Positions 4,237 through 10,144 of a DNA stretch of 10,144 nucleotides are shown here, in pieces; position 1 is the first letter of the stretch, and the number at the start of each line of letters is the position of its first letter. Origin of the DNA: an uncultured Collinsella sp. GTDB lineage: Bacteria > Actinomycetota > Coriobacteriia > Coriobacteriales > Coriobacteriaceae. The notes below the pieces were generated by a model. It was given only the letters and a program-made list of their open reading frames with translations, had not been told where the DNA came from and did not search any database. The stretch is taken from NCBI GenBank assembly GCA_902478985.1, contig CABSNH010000050.1, positions 1 to 10,144 on the forward strand. The letters are read 5' to 3'. Both the position numbers and the translations under genes were made by a program.

Positions 4237-6410
4237 CCTCCGCTGACCTCCTTAAAGATATGTCGATAGCGCGTGGCGACCGCATCGCGCAAGGGACGCG
4301 TCGCCACGGAGTCAAGGTTGCAAGCATACCGCAAGAGCTCGACCGCGTCCAAATGGGCCCATTCGATAAGATCCTCGTCGGCGTCCAGGTCCACAAAGCG
4401 CAGGGTCACGCCGCCGTGCTGGCGATAACCCAGGATCTCGCCCTCGTGGCGCAGACGCAGGTCCATCTGGGCGAGCGTAAAGCCGTCCGAGGTCTTCTCG
4501 AGCGACTGGAGGCGGTCTTGTGCCGCCGAGGCGCCGCCATTGCCCTTGGAGTGCGTCATGACCAGGCAGGTGCCCGACACGCTGCCGCGGCCCACGCGAC
4601 CGCGCAACTGGTGCAGGGCCGCCAAGCCAAAGCGCTCACCGTTCTCGATGACCATGACGGTGGCGTTGGGCACGTCGACGCCCACCTCGACCACCGTGGT
4701 CGATACGAGCACGTCGATCTCGCCACGCTTGAAGGCAGCGATCACGCGGTCCTTCTCCCCCGCCGGCATGCGGCCGTGAAGGCGTTCGATGGTAAGTCCC
4801 GGCAACGCCAGGCGCAGTCGGTCGAGCTCGGTTGCCGTATCGTGGAGCGGCACGGGCACGGTCACGCGGCCCTCGTCGTCGCGGGCAATACCAGGCACGT
4901 CTTCCAGCTCATCGACCGAGTCACTCGGCTCCACGAGCGGGCAAATCACGTAGGCCTGCTGACCCTTTTCATGCGCCTCGCGAATGGCGCCGTAGGCCAG
5001 GTCGCGGCTCGACTCGGTGAGCACGCGTGTCGCAACGCCCGCCCCCGGAACAGGTCGATGGCGGATGATGCTCGTGTCCAGGTCGCCGTAGACCGAGAGC
5101 GCCAATGTGCGCGGGATGGGCGTCGCCGTCATGACGAGCAGGTCCGCACCAGGGCCTTTGGCACGCAGGGCATTGCGCTGGCCCACACCAAAGCGGTGCT
5201 GCTCGTCGATGACGACAAGCGAAAGATGCTTAAACGCCACGTCATCCGAAAGGACCGCGTGAGTGCCAAAGAGGACGTCGAGCTCGCCCGATTCCAACTG
5301 CGCATGGATCCGCTCGCGCTCGGCCGCCGGCGTGGCACCCGTCAGGAGCGCCCAGGACATGCCAGCCTGCGAGAGCAAGGGGCCGGTCTTATCGGCATAT
5401 TGGCGCGCCAGCACTCCCGTAGGCGCCATAACGCAGGACTGAGTGCCCGAATCGGCCGCGACAGCCAGCGCGCAAGCGGCGACGGCCGTCTTGCCGGTAC
5501 CGACGTCGCCCAGCAGCAGGCGGTTCATCACGCGCCCGCCATCGCACATGTCGTGCAGGATGTCTTGGAACACGGCCTCCTGCTCGTCGCTCAGCGAAAA
5601 CGGCAGGGCTTCCCTGAGCGCTGCCAGGTGCTCGCCCGCGGCATGTGTATAAGGCGCTACGTCGACCATACCGCCGTCGTTGCGCAGGCGCAGCGCGAGC
5701 TGCAAGCAGAGACACTCCTCGTAGGCAAGACGCCGGCGCGCGATATCGCGCTCGGCCATGCTCGATGGAAAATGGATTGAACGCAGCGCGCGGGCATTGC
5801 TCATCAGGCGGCGCTTGACGCGTAAGCGTGCGGGAATCGGGTCGAAGGGATTGCCGACAACCTCAAGCGCGCCGCTTACGATGCGGCGCATCCACGCCTG
5901 ACTCACGCCATCACTCACGTAATGGACCGGCAGAATGGTGCCCGCGGCACGTCCGTCCTCGAGCTTTTCGAAATGCGGCGAGGCCATCTGCTTAAAGCCG
6001 TAGGCAAACTCGACCTTACCCATCACAGCCAGACGGTCTCCCTGCTTAAACTGCTGGGCAATCCAGGGCTGACGGAAAAAGGCGACTTGTAGCACGCCCG
6101 TCTTGTCCACCAGCGAGACCTCGGTCACCTGCATACGCGGGCGAGGCTGCTTTTGGACGATACGGTCAACCGTGGCGACGATCGTGCACACGGTACCGAT
6201 GGGCGCCATCTCGATGGACCAGGAGCGCGTAAAGTCCAGGTATCGATGAGGGATATGGAGAAGGAGGTCCCCCACCGTCTGAATTCCCAGACGGCGAAGG
6301 GCCTCCTCACGTTTACCCGAAACATATTTGAGTCGCGCGATATCCTCGTCGAGCGCATTGCTCTGGGCAAAGCGCTCCGAGACGCGCGGCACGGAGCACA
6401 GCTCGGACAT
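4233..6410 (-). CDS. recG: ATP-dependent DNA helicase RecG
   Basis: RecG remodels stalled replication forks and branch-migrates Holliday junctions and D-loops. The 725-residue protein has the full domain order: N-terminal wedge/OB-fold region (about 30-160, with HIPHRYLDF at 52-60), then two RecA-like helicase domains. Helicase motifs visible: Walker A GDVGTGKT (301-308), DEQH box (402-405) followed by RFGVGQR, TATPIPR (428-434), TTVVEVGVDVPNA (571-583), and motif VI QLRGRVGRG (601-609). The TRG region near 652-667 reads LRLRHEGEILGYRQHG, where the common form has RGPGE and GTRQ(S/T)G. The ATG at 6410 lies 10 nt after the upstream stop, with only a weak ribosome-binding site, so translation may be coupled. 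The stop overlaps rsmD by 4 nt. Confidence 0.97.
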   Translation of the reverse strand: MSELCSVPRVSERFAQSNALDEDIARLKYVSGKREEALRRLGIQTVGDLLLHIPHRYLDFTRSWSIEMAPIGTVCTIVATVDRIVQKQPRPRMQVTEVSLVDKTGVLQVAFFRQPWIAQQFKQGDRLAVMGKVEFAYGFKQMASPHFEKLEDGRAAGTILPVHYVSDGVSQAWMRRIVSGALEVVGNPFDPIPARLRVKRRLMSNARALRSIHFPSSMAERDIARRRLAYEECLCLQLALRLRNDGGMVDVAPYTHAAGEHLAALREALPFSLSDEQEAVFQDILHDMCDGGRVMNRLLLGDVGTGKTAVAACALAVAADSGTQSCVMAPTGVLARQYADKTGPLLSQAGMSWALLTGATPAAERERIHAQLESGELDVLFGTHAVLSDDVAFKHLSLVVIDEQHRFGVGQRNALRAKGPGADLLVMTATPIPRTLALSVYGDLDTSIIRHRPVPGAGVATRVLTESSRDLAYGAIREAHEKGQQAYVICPLVEPSDSVDELEDVPGIARDDEGRVTVPVPLHDTATELDRLRLALPGLTIERLHGRMPAGEKDRVIAAFKRGEIDVLVSTTVVEVGVDVPNATVMVIENGERFGLAALHQLRGRVGRGSVSGTCLVMTHSKGNGGASAAQDRLQSLEKTSDGFTLAQMDLRLRHEGEILGYRQHGGVTLRFVDLDADEDLIEWAHLDAVELLRYACNLDSVATRPLRDAVATRYRHIFKEVSGG
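4246..4253 (-). promoter_or_regulatory. Shine-Dalgarno of rsmD within recG
   Basis: AAGGAGGT on the minus strand ends about 9 nt before the rsmD ATG. A second GGAGG directly abuts the ATG and is too close to work alone. Confidence 0.7.
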
Positions 6411-6420
6411 GGGCAGATGC

Positions 6421-8082
6421 CTACTCGATCGAGAAGATCACGGGATAGAGCGGCTGCTCGCCACGATGGGCATCAATCTCCAGGTCAGGCTGAGCCTCCT
6501 CGATGGCGTCGACGATCTCCTGGAAGGCCTCATCGGACAGCTCCTCGCCGGCCAAAATCGTCAGCGCGTCGCCCTCCTCTTCCTCCTGCATGCGGTTGAT
6601 GCAGTCGAGCGTGACCTGCTTCACATCGGAGCCGACCACGTCGATGGAGCCGGCAATGATACCCATGACGTCACCGGAGTGAATCGGAGAGCCGTCAGAG
6701 GCGCTGGAATCGCGAACGGCACGGGTGACCTCACCATCGCGAACCTCACTGATGGCGTCAACCATAGCGGCAACGGCGTCCTCGAGCTCGGAATCGGGCA
6801 GGACCGCGAACAGCGCGGAGAACGCCTGCGGGACGGTCTTAGTGGGAACGACGGCGACCTTCTTGTCGGTGCAGGCAGAGGCAGCAGCCTCGGCAGCCAT
6901 GCGGATGTTGCCGTTATTGGGCAGGATGATGACCGAGGTCGCGTTGACCTGGTCCACCGCGCCCAGCAGGTCGGCAGTCGAGGGGTTCATGGTCTGGCCA
7001 CCCGAGACGATCACGTCGACACCGAGGGACTTGAGGATATCGGCCTCGCCCGAACCGGCGGCAACAGCGACAAAACCCAGCGCCTTGGCGGGCTCAGCGG
7101 CCTTTTCCTGGTCCTCATGGATCTTGGCGGTACGGTCGTGGGCCTCCATCTCCATGTTGTGGATAAAGACCTCGTAGATCTGACCGAGCTGCAGCATGTG
7201 CTCGAGTACGAGGTTGGGGGTGTTGGAGTGCACGTGGATCTTGTAATCGGGGTAGGCACCCACGAGCAGCTCGCAGTCGCCCATGGAGCCCAGGAACTTA
7301 AGGCACTCATCCTCGTCAAAGGGAGCGTCGGCCTTAAAGAGGAACTCGTTGCAGTAGCGGAACTCCGAGCCCTCCCAATCGTCGTTGGCCTCGATCTCAA
7401 CGCGACCAAGGGCCGCGTCGCGGGCAGAGCCAGCGGAATCAAACGTGGCGGAGAAATCCTCGACAACGGTGCTGCGGCCAAGCGCGGCGGCAACAAAGTT
7501 CTCCAGGAAGATGGCAAAGCCAAAGGCGCCGGAGTCGACCACGCCGTTCTCCTTCAGAACGGGCAGCAGGTCGGGCGTGCGGGCGACGGACTGGTAGGCC
7601 TCGACGACGATGGCATCGAGAGCGTCCTCGGCCGAGAACTTCTTCTTCTCGCACTCATCGGCCTTGGTCGAAACATCGCGCAGGACCGTGAGGATCGTGC
7701 CCTCGATGGGCTTACGGACAGCCTGGAAGGCGACCTTGACGGCGCGACGGAAGGCGAAGGCGATGTTGGCGGACGTAATGGGCTCGTCGGCAGAGACGAG
7801 GCCCTCGGCCACGCCGCGCAGAATCTGAGACGTGATAACACCGGAGTTACCGCGGGCGCCCATGAGGGAGCCGTGGGTGATGGCGCCGGCGATGGCTTCC
7901 ATGTCGGCGTCGGCAGGAAGAGCAGAAAGCTCCTTGGTCACCGAGGCGAGCGTGAGCGACATGTTGGTGCCGGTGTCGCCGTCGGGTACGGGGAAGACGT
8001 TGAGCTTGTTGATCTCCTCGGCCTTGTCGGAAACGGCAGCCGCAGCGATCGGAAAACAGGTGCGAATGGTCTTTGCAATCAT
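6421..8082 (-). CDS. DAK2-domain fatty acid kinase, FakA-like
   Basis: The 553-residue protein has the DhaL/DAK2 nucleotide-binding domain at the N-terminus: NVFPVPDGDTGTNMSLTL (28-45) with metal-binding aspartates D34 and D36, and GARGNSGVITSQILRG (75-90). A middle domain follows, then a C-terminal domain with VIVSGGQTMNPSTADLL, IILPNNGNIRMAAEAA and the closing DLEIDAHRGEQPLYPV. This is the FakA (YloV) layout. FakA phosphorylates FakB-bound fatty acids to acyl-phosphate, the same intermediate that PlsX makes, so it can feed exogenous acids into phospholipids. No FakB (DegV) gene is in the window; partner and substrate are inferred. The ATG at 8082 has GGAGAT about 10 nt upstream. asp23 precedes it by 27 nt, the usual asp23-DAK2 pairing; recG follows by 10 nt. 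Confidence 0.9.
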   Translation of the reverse strand: MIAKTIRTCFPIAAAAVSDKAEEINKLNVFPVPDGDTGTNMSLTLASVTKELSALPADADMEAIAGAITHGSLMGARGNSGVITSQILRGVAEGLVSADEPITSANIAFAFRRAVKVAFQAVRKPIEGTILTVLRDVSTKADECEKKKFSAEDALDAIVVEAYQSVARTPDLLPVLKENGVVDSGAFGFAIFLENFVAAALGRSTVVEDFSATFDSAGSARDAALGRVEIEANDDWEGSEFRYCNEFLFKADAPFDEDECLKFLGSMGDCELLVGAYPDYKIHVHSNTPNLVLEHMLQLGQIYEVFIHNMEMEAHDRTAKIHEDQEKAAEPAKALGFVAVAAGSGEADILKSLGVDVIVSGGQTMNPSTADLLGAVDQVNATSVIILPNNGNIRMAAEAAASACTDKKVAVVPTKTVPQAFSALFAVLPDSELEDAVAAMVDAISEVRDGEVTRAVRDSSASDGSPIHSGDVMGIIAGSIDVVGSDVKQVTLDCINRMQEEEEGDALTILAGEELSDEAFQEIVDAIEEAQPDLEIDAHRGEQPLYPVIFSIE

Positions 8083-8109
8083 GGGTATTTGAATCTCCGT
8101 TTTCGGATG

Positions 8110-8466
8110 CTAGTTCAGACGGCTCTTGAGCGCGTCGATGTGGATGCCGATCTTAAGGCTGGCGGGATCGATCTGGGCGATCTCCTGCAGGGTGAAGGCA
8201 ACAGAGCTCGAAAGATTGTGGCAGACGGACTTCATGTTGACGCCGTTCTCGAGCACGACGTGAAGATCGACCGTAAGGCCGTTCTCGTCGGCGGAGACAA
8301 GCACGCCCTTGCGGAGGCGCTGACCGGCAAGCAGGCGCACGCTCTCGGCGCCCTGGAGCTGTTCGGCCATACCGACGACGCCATAGCACGTCATCGCGGC
8401 ATAACCGGCAATATCGGCAATAACGTCGTTCGAGACGCTCAGGCTGCCGTTAATGGTCTCAGACAC
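8110..8466 (-). CDS. Asp23/Gls24 (DUF322) family envelope stress protein
   Basis: This 118-residue protein has the Asp23 pattern: an N-terminal INGSLSVSNDVIADIAGYAAMTCYGVVGM (5-33), a central basic loop (LLAGQRLRKGVLV), then LTVDLHVVLENGVNMKSVCHNLSSSVAFTLQEI and a C-terminal LKIGIHIDALK. In Firmicutes Asp23 is an abundant membrane-associated protein linked to cell-envelope homeostasis; small Asp23 proteins next to DAK2 genes are widespread and less studied. No membrane segment is seen. The start codon is GTG (8466-8464), supported by AAGGAGAT at 8478-8471. It is the first gene of the downstream operon and its leader contains a small hairpin. Confidence 0.88.
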   Translation of the reverse strand: MSETINGSLSVSNDVIADIAGYAAMTCYGVVGMAEQLQGAESVRLLAGQRLRKGVLVSADENGLTVDLHVVLENGVNMKSVCHNLSSSVAFTLQEIAQIDPASLKIGIHIDALKSRLN

Positions 8467-8481
8467 AAGAATCTCCTTATC

Positions 8482-8498
8482 TGGTGCTCACGGCACCA
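8482..8498 (-). other. Leader hairpin before asp23
   Basis: A perfect 6-bp stem (TGGTGC / GCACCA) with a 5-nt loop ends 3 nt upstream of the AAGGAGAT ribosome-binding site of the asp23 gene. It could affect translation initiation or be chance. No U-run follows, so it is not a terminator. Confidence 0.45.
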
Positions 8499-8522
8499 TC
8501 TCGTGGGAGCAATCATTCCAAT

Positions 8523-8528
8523 AGTTTA
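8523..8528 (-). promoter_or_regulatory. Candidate -10 box upstream of asp23
   Basis: The minus strand reads TAAACT about 57 nt before the GTG start. The -35 region is not recognisable. TGTAAT at 8570-8565 is an alternative -10, with GTATCA 17 nt upstream. A promoter must lie in 8467-8624, because a strong terminator precedes this gap, but I cannot decide which hexamer is used. Confidence 0.3.
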
Positions 8529-8624
8529 CAACGAGTGCGCCATGTTGAGGTGGCGGGGTTCGCGATTACATCCTCGACACGAAATGTTGATACGGTAACG
8601 TTCGCCACAGGCGATCGCGGCATG

Positions 8625-8654
8625 AAAAAACCCGCCGCATAAGCGACGGGTTTT
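8625..8654 (-). terminator. Intrinsic terminator of the tRNA-Asn array
   Basis: On the minus strand AAAACCCGTCGC pairs with GCGGCGGGTTTT (one G-U pair) around a TTAT loop, and the run of six T (8630-8625) includes the final stem bases. It begins 6 nt after the CCA end of the last tRNA. The + strand also reads into a T-run, so it could act in both directions, although no + strand gene is near. Confidence 0.9.
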
Positions 8655-8660
8655 ACAACC

Positions 8661-8735
8661 TGGCTCCCCGGGTAGGACTCGAACCTACAACAGCGCGGTT
8701 AACAGCCGCGTGCTCTACCATTGAGCTACCGAGGA
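8661..8735 (-). tRNA. tRNA-Asn (GUU), copy 4 in transcription order
   Basis: 75 nt with an encoded CCA end. The minus-strand cloverleaf is complete: 7-bp acceptor stem TCCTCGG/CCGGGGA (one G-U), D arm GCTC/GAGC, anticodon stem CGCGG/CCGCG with loop CTGTTAA (anticodon GTT, Asn), T arm GTAGG/CCTAC with loop TTCGAGT. Last of four identical genes, followed by the terminator. Confidence 0.97.
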
Positions 8736-8769
8736 ATTTAAAAGCCCAGCGGAATGGGCTGAGAAATTC

Positions 8770-8844
8770 TGGCTCCCCGGGTAGGACTCGAACCTACAAC
8801 AGCGCGGTTAACAGCCGCGTGCTCTACCATTGAGCTACCGAGGA
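8770..8844 (-). tRNA. tRNA-Asn (GUU), copy 3 in transcription order
   Basis: Identical in all 75 positions to the copy at 8661-8735, with encoded CCA and anticodon GTT. It is separated from its neighbours on both sides by the same 34-nt spacer. Confidence 0.97.
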
Positions 8845-8878
8845 ATTTAAAAGCCCAGCGGAATGGGCTGAGAAATTC

Positions 8879-8953
8879 TGGCTCCCCGGGTAGGACTCGA
8901 ACCTACAACAGCGCGGTTAACAGCCGCGTGCTCTACCATTGAGCTACCGAGGA
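8879..8953 (-). tRNA. tRNA-Asn (GUU), copy 2 in transcription order
   Basis: Identical in all 75 positions to the other three copies; anticodon GTT, encoded CCA, same 34-nt spacers on both sides. Confidence 0.97.
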
Positions 8954-8987
8954 ATTTAAAAGCCCAGCGGAATGGGCTGAGAAATTC

Positions 8988-9062
8988 TGGCTCCCCGGGT
9001 AGGACTCGAACCTACAACAGCGCGGTTAACAGCCGCGTGCTCTACCATTGAGCTACCGAGGA
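8988..9062 (-). tRNA. tRNA-Asn (GUU), copy 1, promoter-proximal
   Basis: Identical in sequence to the other three copies. It is the first gene of the array; its 5' end lies about 30 nt downstream of the TATAAT box at 9093-9098, leaving a leader of roughly 24 nt to be removed by RNase P. Confidence 0.97.
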
Positions 9063-9092
9063 ATAGGTGCGTGCTCTCAAGCAACGAAGTTT

Positions 9093-9140
9093 ATTATACG
9101 GACGAATCAGCTCAGGGCAAGAACTTTTTTGAGAATTTTT
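9093..9140 (-). promoter_or_regulatory. Promoter of the tRNA-Asn array with UP-like element
   Basis: The minus strand has a perfect TATAAT at 9098-9093, TTGCCC (4 of 6) at 9120-9115 with a 16-bp spacer, and two A-tracts (9140-9136 and 9130-9125) about 10 bp apart just upstream of the -35. Phased A-tracts there fit an UP element or curved DNA, as expected for a strong stable-RNA promoter. The expected start is near 9086. Confidence 0.8.
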
Positions 9141-9146
9141 CCGACC

Positions 9147-9175
9147 TAGTCGTTTAAGAACGTCCCCAACGACTA
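9147..9175. repeat. 8-bp inverted repeat between rpoD and the tRNA promoter
   Basis: TAGTCGTT (9147-9154) and AACGACTA (9168-9175) are exact reverse complements with a 13-nt loop containing GAACGTCCCC. It lies between the rpoD terminator and the A-tracts of the tRNA promoter. No U-run follows on either strand. It may be an operator, a dispersed intergenic repeat, or a second rpoD 3' hairpin. Role unknown. Confidence 0.5.
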
Positions 9176-9180
9176 CATGA

Positions 9181-9214
9181 AAGCGCCCTCAAGCGGATGT
9201 GCTTGAGGGCGCTT
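9181..9214 (-). terminator. Hairpin terminator of rpoD
   Basis: A perfect 14-bp stem (AAGCGCCCTCAAGC and its complement) with a 6-nt loop starts 9 nt after the rpoD stop codon. The T-tract is short (CTTTC), so termination may be incomplete or partly dependent on other factors, but the stem is very stable and well placed. Confidence 0.75.
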
Positions 9215-9223
9215 CTTGCTTGA

Positions 9224-10127
9224 CTAGCTTTCGATATAGTCTTTGAGCTTGCTGGAGCGGCTGGGGTGGCGGAGCTTGGCCAGGGTCTTGGACTCGATCT
9301 GGCGGATACGCTCGCGCGTGACGCCAAACTCGCGGCCGACTTCCTCAAGCGTGCGGGGATGTCCGTCGACAAGGCCAAAGCGCAGCTCGATAACCTTGCG
9401 CTCACGATCGGCAAGCGAGTCGAGCACCTGGGTGAGCTGCTCCTGCAGCATGGAGAAGCTGGCGGCATCGGGCGGAACGATAGCCTGGGAGTCCTCGATG
9501 AAGTCGCCCAGCTGGGAATCCTCTTCCTCGCCGATAGGGGTCTCGAGCGACACGGGCTCCTGCGAAATCTTCTGGATCTCACGGACGCGGTCGGCGCTCA
9601 TGTCCATCTCGGCACCGATCTCCTCGGGGGTCGGGTCGCGACCCAGGTCCTGGAGAAGCTGGCGCTGCACGCGGACGAGTTTGTTGATGGTCTCGACCAT
9701 GTGCACGGGAATACGGATGGTACGGGCCTGGTCGGCAATCGCACGCGTGATGGCCTGACGGATCCACCACGTGGCGTACGTGGAGAACTTAAAGCCCTTC
9801 TGGTAGTCGAACTTCTCGACGGCGCGGATCAGACCGAGGTTGCCCTCCTGGATCAGGTCCAGGAACAGCATGCCGCGACCGACATAGCGCTTGGCGATGG
9901 AGACGACCAGGCGCAGGTTGGCACTGATGAGCGCTTGCTTGGCCTCGAGACCCACGTTCTCGATACGGGTCAGGCGACGCATCTCGGCGCGGGTGAGCTC
10001 GATCTCGCCCGCCTCGGCAGCCTCGAGCTTCTCGGTGGCATCGAGACCGGCCTCGATCTTCATGGCCAGATCGACCTCTTCGGAGGCGGTCAGCAGGTCG
10101 ACCTTACCGATCTCCTTAAGGTACATA
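9224..10127 (-). CDS. rpoD: Primary sigma factor RpoD (SigA), 5'-truncated
   Basis: The primary sigma-70 factor directs RNA polymerase to housekeeping promoters. About 300 C-terminal residues are present; region 1.1 and the true start are missing because the contig ends. Numbering from MYLKEIGKVDLL (region 1.2), visible parts are LRLVVSIAKRYVGRGM with LFLDLIQEGNLGLIRAVEKFD (regions 2.1-2.2, 71-107), KGFKFSTYATWWIRQAITRAI (2.3-2.4, 110-130), RTIRIPVHM (135-143), the 3.2 finger PVSLETPIGEEEDSQLGDF (191-209), and region 4.2 helix-turn-helix TLEEVGREFGVTRERIRQIESKTLAKLRHP (259-288), ending KLKDYIES. The linker between regions 1.2 and 2 is short. The frame continues to 10144 as MCIRDS, but those codons come from sequencing adapter and must not be annotated. 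A hairpin terminator follows. Confidence 0.96.
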
Positions 10128-10144
10128 CTGTCTCTTATACACAT
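10128..10144. other. Tn5/Nextera mosaic-end adapter remnant (artefact)
   Basis: CTGTCTCTTATACACAT equals 17 of the 19 bases of the Tn5 mosaic end used in Nextera libraries. It interrupts the conserved sigma region 1.2 directly before MYLKEIG and sits exactly at the sequence end. It is untrimmed adapter, not genomic DNA or a natural transposon. Confidence 0.97.

Larger units (their letters stand above)
8661..9062 (-). repeat. Tandem array, exact 109-bp period (tRNA plus spacer)
   Basis: Four 75-nt tRNA genes are separated by three identical 34-nt spacers (8736-8769, 8845-8878, 8954-8987). On the minus strand each spacer contains a perfect 6-bp stem AGCCCA/TGGGCT with a 6-nt loop, followed by TTTAAAT; outer ATTT/AAAT can add four pairs. 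This resembles a weak terminator or a processing hairpin. Complete identity, including the spacers, points to recent tandem duplication or gene conversion. A short-read assembly may have the copy number wrong, since the array exceeds 400 bp. Confidence 0.95.

Noticed and set aside
4260..5780. 506-codon open frame on the + strand opposite recG
   Set aside because: It is a mirror of the recG coding frame, rich in Arg, His and Ala, with no motif of its own.
6328..8598. 756-codon open frame on the + strand opposite asp23, the DAK2 gene and the recG start
   Set aside because: It is antisense to three well-supported genes, has Gly/Asp/His/Leu-rich composition without recognisable motifs, and crosses gene boundaries. 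Long antisense frames are expected in GC-rich coding DNA.
8661..9062. Regular direct repeats resembling a CRISPR array
   Set aside because: The 75-nt repeats fold as tRNA-Asn and the spacers are identical to each other, the opposite of CRISPR spacers.
10128..10144. Natural Tn5/IS50 transposon end
   Set aside because: The sequence matches the hyperactive mosaic end used in library kits, sits exactly at the sequence terminus and lacks any transposon sequence.

Overview
The window is a compact stretch of bacterial core genome with about 60% G+C. Every supported gene lies on the minus strand, so it reads from right to left. Gene order (recG, rsmD, coaD, a SepIVA-like coiled-coil gene, yceD, rpmF, plsX, acpP, rnc), a zinc-type L32, and an asp23/DAK2 pair beside the primary sigma factor suggest a high-GC actinobacterium. 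I infer class Coriobacteriia, possibly Collinsella; nothing here proves the genus.

Right end (about 8.6-10.1 kb): a 5'-truncated primary sigma factor gene (rpoD) closed by a hairpin terminator. Its last 17 bases (10128-10144) are not genomic: they match the Tn5/Nextera mosaic end and mark the artificial end of the contig. Next, in the direction of transcription, is a stable-RNA transcription unit. It has an A-tract UP-like element, a consensus -10 box, four identical tRNA-Asn(GUU) genes on an exact 109-bp period, and a strong intrinsic terminator.

Middle (about 3.1-8.5 kb): asp23, a FakA-like DAK2-domain kinase gene, recG, rsmD and coaD are packed with short gaps or overlaps and look like one operon. 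It mixes fatty-acid/envelope homeostasis, replication-fork rescue, 16S rRNA methylation and coenzyme A synthesis.

Left part (1-3.03 kb): a SepIVA-like coiled-coil gene is followed by yceD, rpmF (L32, 59 aa), plsX, acpP and the start of rnc, which is cut by the window edge. A canonical intrinsic terminator lies between rpmF and plsX, almost touching the plsX ribosome-binding site, so plsX may be controlled by attenuation. plsX and acpP serve phospholipid and fatty-acid synthesis; yceD, rpmF and rnc link to ribosome and rRNA production.

I found no mobile element, CRISPR array or obviously novel defence or biosynthetic system. The points most worth a second look are the adapter artefact, the tRNA-Asn array with its hairpin spacers, the terminator in front of plsX, and the SepIVA-like cell-division candidate. 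No gene-free stretch exceeds 300 bases apart from the tRNA block, which is annotated.
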